64,000 nt of DNA from an uncultured Dorea sp. (GTDB lineage: Bacteria; Bacillota; Clostridia; Lachnospirales; Lachnospiraceae). A program made the position numbers and the translations under genes. Location: positions 27,488 to 91,487 of the forward strand of contig CAJTYU010000011.1 of the NCBI GenBank assembly GCA_910584095.1, read 5' to 3'. How positions within the stretch are numbered: the first letter of the stretch is position 1; each line of letters begins with the position of its first letter. The notes under the pieces were generated by a model. It made no database searches. It had not been told where the DNA came from and saw nothing but the letters and a program-made list of their open reading frames with translations. Shown piece by piece: positions 59,423 to 64,000 of this stretch.

Positions 59423-60226
59423 TTAGAAATTCCAATGTATTTCAACAGGTACTTCCTTAGTTACAGGGTCTTTTTTGCCGACCAGTATATAATCAATCAG
59501 CTTTTCAACCGTTTCTCTGTCTAAGTGTTCGAGATTTGTATATTGCTCAATCAACTGACGTCTATTGTCACCAGCCTGTATTTTTCTTTCTATAACATCA
59601 AGCCTTTCTCTCGTATCTGCCGCCAGTTTTTCAAGCCTGTCTTTTTCTTTTGAGAAGTCTTTTGATAAATCCATGTAGTCTTGTTCTGTAATAACTCCCT
59701 TTACCTTATCCAAATACAATTCACGAATACTCTTGATGTATTCCATGATTTTTTTCTGATAAGCGGCAATTTCTTTTTGAAGAATTTCTTTATTTCCTCG
59801 CAAGTCACTGTTAAAAACTATATTTTGCTCTAACTCGTCTTTATTGAGATAAGCTGCGGATAACTTGTTAAGTTCCTCAATTACCGCCTGTTCCAGTTTC
59901 GGAACAGAGATAAAAGAACCGATACAAGCGTCTTTCGCAACGTGACGGTTAGAACATCTTAAATAGCGTCTGCCGTCTCTCTGTTTATTAGAGGACATTG
60001 TATAGCCGCAATTCATACAGCGTGCTTTTCTGGCAAATAAACCAATTTTTCCCTCTGTAAATGGTTTTGCCTTTTGAGCTATCAGTGTTTGAACTTTCTC
60101 CCACAGCTCACGGTCAATGATTGGTTCTATGGGACTACCGTCTTTGATACAATTCGATTTTGCCTTATACATTTTGATTTTGCTATACTTTTTGATTTTG
60201 CCTTGTGGGGGAGGGTTCAAATCCAA
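59423..60226 (-). pseudogene. C-terminal half of a large serine recombinase, catalytic domain missing
   Basis: A 267-residue remnant. It begins in the recombinase domain (EPIIDRELWEKVQTLIAQKA) and has the zinc ribbon (RCMNCGYTMSSNKQRDGRRY with a second Cys pair in RCSNRHVAKDACIG) and a long coiled coil typical of large serine recombinases, ending VPVEIHWNF. The roughly 250-residue N-terminal resolvase domain with its catalytic Ser is absent, and the frame stops near 60226 close to the terminator of the next module. Because it lies next to the cotJC break, it is probably the integrase that made that insertion. Its other half may lie beyond the window. Confidence 0.85.
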
Positions 60227-60238
60227 AAAGGGTATGAA

Positions 60239-60270
60239 AAATCCTGCGGCATTCCCATCACCGCAGGATT
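60239..60270 (-). terminator. Terminator of the tandem recombinase module
   Basis: AATCCTGCGG (60240-60249, with 60239 also A) pairs with CCGCAGGATT (60261-60270). On the minus strand it directly follows the stop codon of the 524-residue recombinase and ends in T residues. It probably marks the edge of the inner element. Confidence 0.8.
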
Positions 60271-61845
60271 TTACACTTTGATCTCCGTCCCGTCTTTAAA
60301 CGTGAACCGCACATCATCCTTTCCGCAGACTGTAACAAAATCAACCAGTGCATACCAGAGGTCTTCATCAAATTCTGAAACCACGCCTTCCTGTTTTGCA
60401 ATCTCCGTAAGGCACCGCTCCGCCATTTCCCGTCTGGCCTGTTTCTCCGTAATCTCCATGCTGACAGCCTCCAGCCTTTCCTTCGCTTTATCAAACCTGT
60501 CTGCCAACGCATTGTACCTTTCCTGGTATTCTGCCTGGTCAAGCGCCACGCGGGCATTCTCATTTATGCACTGCTGTATCAGCCCCGCCACCACATTCAT
60601 CTCTTCCTGCAGGTCGGCCTTTTCCCTTTCCAAGCCTGCTGTGGCAAAAACTGTGTCTTTTATGGCTTCAAAATCTGCAATGACCTCATCCTTTTCAGTA
60701 CAGAGGATGTTGGCCGCCTTCAAAAACAGTTCCTTAATCTCCGCCTCTTCCAAATGCGGCGTGGCGCATTTCTCCCCGCCGTCAAATTTATGGTTGCACT
60801 GCCATATCACCTTCCGGTATTTATCATTGGAATGCCACACTTTGGAACCGTACCAGCCCCCGCAGTCCCCGCATTTTATTTTACTTGAAAAAATGCTCAC
60901 GCTGCTATGCCGGTTCTTCCCCGGATGCCGGACCGCCATCTGCTTCTGCACCGCATCGAACACGGAAGGCTCTATGATGGCGGCGTGGCTCCCTTCCACA
61001 TAAAACTGCGGCACTTCCCCCTGGTTGACTTTTTTCTTTTTGGTCAGGAAATCCACTGTGTATCTTTTCTGCAGGAGCGCGTCCCCTTTGTACTTCTCGT
61101 TTTGGAGGATGCTCTTTACCGTGGCTCCGCACCATTTTTCCTTACCGGACGGCGTCGGTATCCCTTCCGATGTCAGCAGCTTTGCGATTGCATAAGGGCT
61201 CCTGCCCTGCAGGAACAGCCCGTATATTCTCCGGACAATGGCCGCCTGTTCTTCGTTCAGCACCAGTTCCCCGTTCTCGCCCCGGTCGTAGCCGAGGAAA
61301 TTGGAAAACGCCACGCTGAATTTGCCGTCTGAAAACCGTTTCCGCTGCCCCCATGTGCAGTTCTCGGAAATGCTCCGGCTCTCCTCCTGCGCCAGTGAAG
61401 ACATGATGGTAAGGAGCAGCTCGCCCTTGCCGTCAAATGTCCAGATGTTTTCCTTCTCAAAATAGCACTCCACCTTGTGTTCCTTCAGCTTCCGGATGGT
61501 GGTCAGGCTGTCCACCGTGTTCCTCGCAAAGCGGCTCACGCTCTTGGTGATGATAAGGTCGATGGAGCCGGCCAGCGCATCCGCCACCATTTTATTGAAA
61601 CCATCGCGCTTTTTGGTATTGCAGCCGGTTATGCCCTCATCCGCGTACACGGATACAAATTCCCAATCGTCCCGCCCATTGATGTAATTCGTGTAATAAT
61701 CCACCTGCGCCTCGTAGCTGGTGAGCTGCTCCTCATGGTCAGTAGAAACGCGGGCGTATGCCGCTACCCTCCGCTTTTTCAGCCCGCTTATGGGAGCCGC
61801 CGAATAGCGGTCAATCGTTGCCGGTATCGCTGTTATCTTTGCCAT
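60271..61845 (-). CDS. Large serine recombinase (524 aa), intact
   Basis: Full-length large serine recombinase. The resolvase domain has the catalytic Ser in VAAYARVSTDHEEQ, followed by DEGITGCNTKKRDGFNKMV and SVSRFARNTVDSL with the conserved Arg. A recombinase domain (AIVRRIYGLFLQGRSPYAIA), a zinc ribbon (KCGDCGGWYGSKV, then WQCNHKF and C in KCATPHL) and a coiled coil follow. It should integrate or excise DNA between attP and attB-type sites. It overlaps the preceding recombinase gene by 35 bases and has GGAGGCAGAGG as ribosome binding site inside that gene. It ends at a terminator. Confidence 0.93.
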   Translation of the reverse strand: MAKITAIPATIDRYSAAPISGLKKRRVAAYARVSTDHEEQLTSYEAQVDYYTNYINGRDDWEFVSVYADEGITGCNTKKRDGFNKMVADALAGSIDLIITKSVSRFARNTVDSLTTIRKLKEHKVECYFEKENIWTFDGKGELLLTIMSSLAQEESRSISENCTWGQRKRFSDGKFSVAFSNFLGYDRGENGELVLNEEQAAIVRRIYGLFLQGRSPYAIAKLLTSEGIPTPSGKEKWCGATVKSILQNEKYKGDALLQKRYTVDFLTKKKKVNQGEVPQFYVEGSHAAIIEPSVFDAVQKQMAVRHPGKNRHSSVSIFSSKIKCGDCGGWYGSKVWHSNDKYRKVIWQCNHKFDGGEKCATPHLEEAEIKELFLKAANILCTEKDEVIADFEAIKDTVFATAGLEREKADLQEEMNVVAGLIQQCINENARVALDQAEYQERYNALADRFDKAKERLEAVSMEITEKQARREMAERCLTEIAKQEGVVSEFDEDLWYALVDFVTVCGKDDVRFTFKDGTEIKV

Positions 61846-63175
61846 ATGCCTCTGCCTCCTCCCTTAATTGTTTCAGCCGCCTCTGCTCGGCACGGTATGC
61901 CAGCACCTCCGGCGGATAATGTTCCTTTTTATACCCCTTCATGATGACTGGCTCCCGCACCGTTCTCCCGTCACGGAAGTGGAGGATGATGTCCCGCGGC
62001 TCCACGGATGCGATTTTTTCCACCTGCTCCATGAAAGCCGCCTCGTCAAATTCCGGCAGCCCCATCGCTTTTGCAATGGCTTTTTTCAGTGCCTCTTCCG
62101 GGAGGTTTTTGCTTTTGCAGGATTCCCCCTTTGCTTTCTTGGTCTTGCAGGTCCAGTAAACACAGGGAGGCATAACCTTATAATGATGCATTGCCCTCAC
62201 ATAAGTGCGGCCGCATTCCCCGCAGAAAATTTTGTTTGTAAAACAGTAGGTCTTTATCCCCGGCTGTGCCGTATGCCCTTCGGCACGCCGGCGCCTGATT
62301 TCTTCCTGCACCCACCGGAAGGTGCTTCTGTCCACGATTGCCTCGTGGCAGCCCTCGATGTAATACATGGGAAGCTCGCCTTCGTTCATTTTCTCCTTGT
62401 GGCTGATATGATCCTCCACAAAACGTTTCTGGAGCAGCTTGTCGCCGCAGTAGCGTTCGTTCTGCAGGATGTAGGTGATCTGGACGCTGGTGAATTCATA
62501 CCCTCTGAGCGTCCTGACTCCCATTTCCTTAAGCTGCCGCACCGTGTCCTCCAGTGGGATGCCATTTACATAGTTTTCAAACATCAGCCGGACATTTTCC
62601 GCTTCCTCTGGGACGATGACGTATTTCTCCCCGTCCCATTCGTAGCCGTAAATCCTCCTGTTCCCGTTCTGCTTCCCTTTTTCAAAGCCCTTGCGGATTG
62701 CCCATTTCACATTCTCGGAAATACTGCGGCTCTCCTCCTGCGCGAAGGAGGCAAGAAGGGTAAGCATCAGCTCCCCGTCCTCTGAAAGCGAATGGATGTG
62801 TTCCTTCTCGAACCGCACCTCCACGCCGATCTCCTTCAGATGGCGCACCGTGTCCAGCAGGTCGACCGTGTTCCTTGCGAACCTTGATATGCTCTTGGTC
62901 AGCACGATGTTGATTTTTCCCGCCTCGCAGTCCGCAATAAGGCGGTTGAATTCATCCCTCTGCTCCGTACCGGTTCCGCTGACCGCCCCGTCAGCGTACA
63001 CGCCCGCATATTCCCATTCAGGGTTTTTCTGTATGTAGGCGCTGTAAAAACTTACCTGCGCGGATAAGGAATGCATGAGCCTCTCGCTGTCCTGCGACAC
63101 CCTTGCGTAAGCGGCCACTTTTTTCCGCTCCGGAAGGGCAGGGAGTATCGGCTCAATTTTGCTGATTTTCTTCAT
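61811..63175 (-). CDS. Serine recombinase (454 aa), intact
   Basis: A second full-length serine recombinase: catalytic Ser in VAAYARVSQDSERLMHSLSA, DGAVSGTGTEQRDEFNRLI, SISRFARNTVDLLDTVRHLK, ASFAQEESRSISENVKWAIR, a recombinase domain and a zinc ribbon (FCGECGRTYVRA, later WTCKTKKAKGESCKSK). It is only distantly similar to its neighbour, so the two are not a recent duplication. Overlapping genes of this kind suggest the two proteins work as a pair, as CcrA/CcrB do in staphylococcal cassettes. AAAGGAGTTGG precedes the ATG. Confidence 0.92.
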   Translation of the reverse strand: MKKISKIEPILPALPERKKVAAYARVSQDSERLMHSLSAQVSFYSAYIQKNPEWEYAGVYADGAVSGTGTEQRDEFNRLIADCEAGKINIVLTKSISRFARNTVDLLDTVRHLKEIGVEVRFEKEHIHSLSEDGELMLTLLASFAQEESRSISENVKWAIRKGFEKGKQNGNRRIYGYEWDGEKYVIVPEEAENVRLMFENYVNGIPLEDTVRQLKEMGVRTLRGYEFTSVQITYILQNERYCGDKLLQKRFVEDHISHKEKMNEGELPMYYIEGCHEAIVDRSTFRWVQEEIRRRRAEGHTAQPGIKTYCFTNKIFCGECGRTYVRAMHHYKVMPPCVYWTCKTKKAKGESCKSKNLPEEALKKAIAKAMGLPEFDEAAFMEQVEKIASVEPRDIILHFRDGRTVREPVIMKGYKKEHYPPEVLAYRAEQRRLKQLREEAEAYGKDNSDTGND

Positions 63176-63219
63176 GAAACCAACTCCTTTCCGCTACTAT
63201 ACATCACTCCAAACCGCAA

Positions 63220-63402
63220 TTATATCAAGGGTTTTCCGGCTAATAATGTACCCAGAGTTGGCCGGTATTTTTCAAGCAGTATTGTATCAATTTCCGAATA
63301 TTCATCCTCGGAAATAATGCCCTTTTCAAGCATGGTTTTTGCCACGGAAAGCGACATCCGGTAACGAAGCTCTGCATGGAATTCCTTTTCACTCACCGGC
63401 AT
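63220..63402 (-). CDS. Small SHOCT-like protein of the recombinase module (60 aa)
   Basis: A 60-residue protein starting MPVSEKEFHAELRYRMSLSV and containing the SHOCT-like helix AKTMLEKGIISEDEYSEIDT with LLEKYRP, a pattern common in small proteins next to serine recombinases of Clostridia. The ATG at 63402, inside the end of the preceding gene (14-base overlap), was chosen because AAAGGCGGTG precedes it; a GTG at 63396 is possible, and the longer reading to 63498 would overlap more. It may help recombinase direction or assembly, which is inference from position. Confidence 0.7.
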   Translation of the reverse strand: MPVSEKEFHAELRYRMSLSVAKTMLEKGIISEDEYSEIDTILLEKYRPTLGTLLAGKPLI

Positions 63403-63802
63403 CACCGCCTTTGAAACGGTTCCTGATATAACATTCATGGGAGCAGTATTTCCGCCTGGAATTGCCGTAGGCCGTGAACGGCTTCCCGCACCCGGCACAG
63501 GTAAAGGAATAGACCGCCCGCTGCTTTATCTTTTCCGGATGTTCATGCCACCACTTCACCCTGCATTCATCACAGCAGAACACGCGGGGTTTCATCCCTT
63601 CCGTCTGTTGCAGGGGCTTCCCGCATTCCCGGCATCCCGGAACACTGTCCCCCTGTGCCGCCGCCATTTCCCCCGCCAGCCCGTTCCTCCTGCAGAAGCT
63701 CTTGACCGTGTCTTTTGAGATCCCGACTTTGTTTGCGACCGCCGTATATCCGAAGCCTTCTTTCCGAAGGCGTATGATCTGCTGTTTCTGTCTGTCCGTC
63801 AT
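63389..63802 (-). CDS. Helix-turn-helix protein with Cys-rich zinc-binding domains (137 aa)
   Basis: A 137-residue protein. The N-terminal 40 residues (QKQQIIRLRKEGFGYTAVAN, then KVGISKDTVKSFCRRN) form a helix-turn-helix of the recombinase/transposase-helper kind. The rest has two treble-clef-like Cys clusters (CRECGKPLQQ...CCDEC and FTCAGCGKPFTA with YCSHECY). The start at 63802 is seven bases after AGGAGG; a GTG three codons earlier overlaps that site. It heads the minus-strand recombinase operon and could regulate it or recognise DNA. Related genes are seen next to serine recombinases in Clostridia. Function unproven. Confidence 0.75.
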   Translation of the reverse strand: MTDRQKQQIIRLRKEGFGYTAVANKVGISKDTVKSFCRRNGLAGEMAAAQGDSVPGCRECGKPLQQTEGMKPRVFCCDECRVKWWHEHPEKIKQRAVYSFTCAGCGKPFTAYGNSRRKYCSHECYIRNRFKGGDAGE

Positions 63803-63992
63803 GGAAAGCACCTCCTCACTATACGGAGATTTGGAGGGCTTTTTGATGGGGTATTTTTCTAAAAAAAATTACAGAAAGCCGTCCATGACATTTTATGAAA
63901 TACCGGCTTGTCACTATTCCCATCTACTTTTGAGTTGATAATCCACGGATTCAGAGTTAATATGCACCACTGAGGAAAGGAGGGATTCTGCC

Positions 63993-64000
63993 ATGGATAA
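63993..64000 (+). CDS. Start of a plus-strand gene, cut by window end
   Basis: ATG at 63993 is preceded by GGAAAGGAGGG (63974-63983), a near-ideal ribosome binding site with 9 bases of spacing. Only the first codons are present. It is divergent from the recombinase operon; 63812-63992 between them holds an A+T-rich control region in which I could not define promoters with confidence. Confidence 0.5.

Larger units (their letters stand above)
59330..64000. mobile_element. Composite serine-recombinase element(s) inserted in cotJC, right end beyond window
   Basis: From the break in cotJC to the window end all genes are mobile-element type: a large serine recombinase fragment, two overlapping intact serine recombinases, a SHOCT-like small protein and a Zn/HTH protein, then the start of a divergent gene. 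The left boundary lies near 59335-59345, where CotJC similarity stops. The truncated recombinase next to intact ones points to a second insertion near 60.2 kb. Neither right-hand boundary is visible, so size, cargo and target duplications are unknown. Confidence 0.8.

Noticed and set aside
60210..60225. GGTTCAAATCC, a T-arm-like string suggesting a tRNA gene or tRNA-end insertion site
   Set aside because: The arms do not pair beyond two bases, no anticodon or acceptor arm can be built upstream, and the bases code in the frame of the recombinase fragment.
60074..61003. Long plus-strand open frame (309 codons) across the recombinase region
   Set aside because: It lies antisense to two well-supported recombinase reading frames and shows no family motifs or ribosome binding site; it mirrors the codon pattern of the minus strand.

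Overview
The window comes from the chromosome of a spore-forming Gram-positive anaerobe of the class Clostridia, most likely family Lachnospiraceae. Evidence for this is the spoIIGA-sigE-sigG block, spoVT, a cotJ spore-coat operon, a dcw (division and cell wall) cluster of Clostridia layout, lipoproteins with Gram-positive signal peptides, Trp T-box control and strong AGGAGG-type ribosome binding sites. Assignment below class level is inference from gene content. No rRNA, tRNA or CRISPR array was seen.

Layout. 1-6.7 kb: end of a radical-SAM gene, an unrecognised gene followed by a CstA transporter, then on the minus strand a flavodoxin-like oxidoreductase, an orphan AbiEi-type antitoxin-like gene, an unknown protein and a GNAT-type protein. 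6.7-15.9 kb: a long minus-strand run that reads, in transcription order, arginine deiminase-like enzyme, RocB-like M20 peptidase, AGCS symporter, response regulator, histidine kinase, ABC ATPase and a large FtsX-type permease. 16-23.9 kb: TIGR04086-like membrane protein, spoVT, a GpsA-like dehydrogenase divergent from a LacI-family regulator, a HAD phosphatase, a Trp T-box leader driving trpB2 and yqeY, and a divergent pair made of a coiled-coil protein and an XRE regulator. 23.9-34.9 kb: PrsA-like lipoprotein, mfd, pth, small proteins, a HAD phosphatase, sigG, a beta-CASP nuclease, sigE and spoIIGA. 35-46.9 kb: the dcw cluster read on the minus strand as mraZ, rsmH, ftsL, two class B PBPs, mraY, murD, ftsW, ftsQ and ftsZ; murE, murF and murG are not in it. 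47-55.2 kb: an MgtC-like protein, two sugar isomerase/epimerase paralogues, a carbohydrate ABC transporter and its likely LacI-family regulator. 55.5-59.4 kb: small membrane protein, DegV, a second FtsW/RodA/SpoVE protein and, divergently, cotJA-cotJB-cotJC. 59.3-64 kb: mobile DNA that interrupts cotJC.

The most notable region is the right end. cotJC stops about 50 residues short of the family length, exactly where a serine-recombinase element begins. The recombinase gene next to the junction lacks its catalytic half and abuts a second module of two overlapping intact serine recombinases plus two small genes. This looks like one element nested in another inside a spore-coat gene, which invites comparison with sporulation-time gene rearrangements such as the sigK skin elements. 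Whether excision restores cotJC cannot be decided from this window.

Other points worth attention: an in-frame TGA at a conserved Trp position in one sugar permease; a spoIIG-like promoter with a 21-bp spacer and a Spo0A-box-like heptamer upstream of spoIIGA; four exactly 10-bp-spaced MraZ boxes upstream of mraZ; acidic Asp/Glu/Tyr repeat tails on both FtsQ and a PBP; and operator-like inverted repeats around two regulator promoters.
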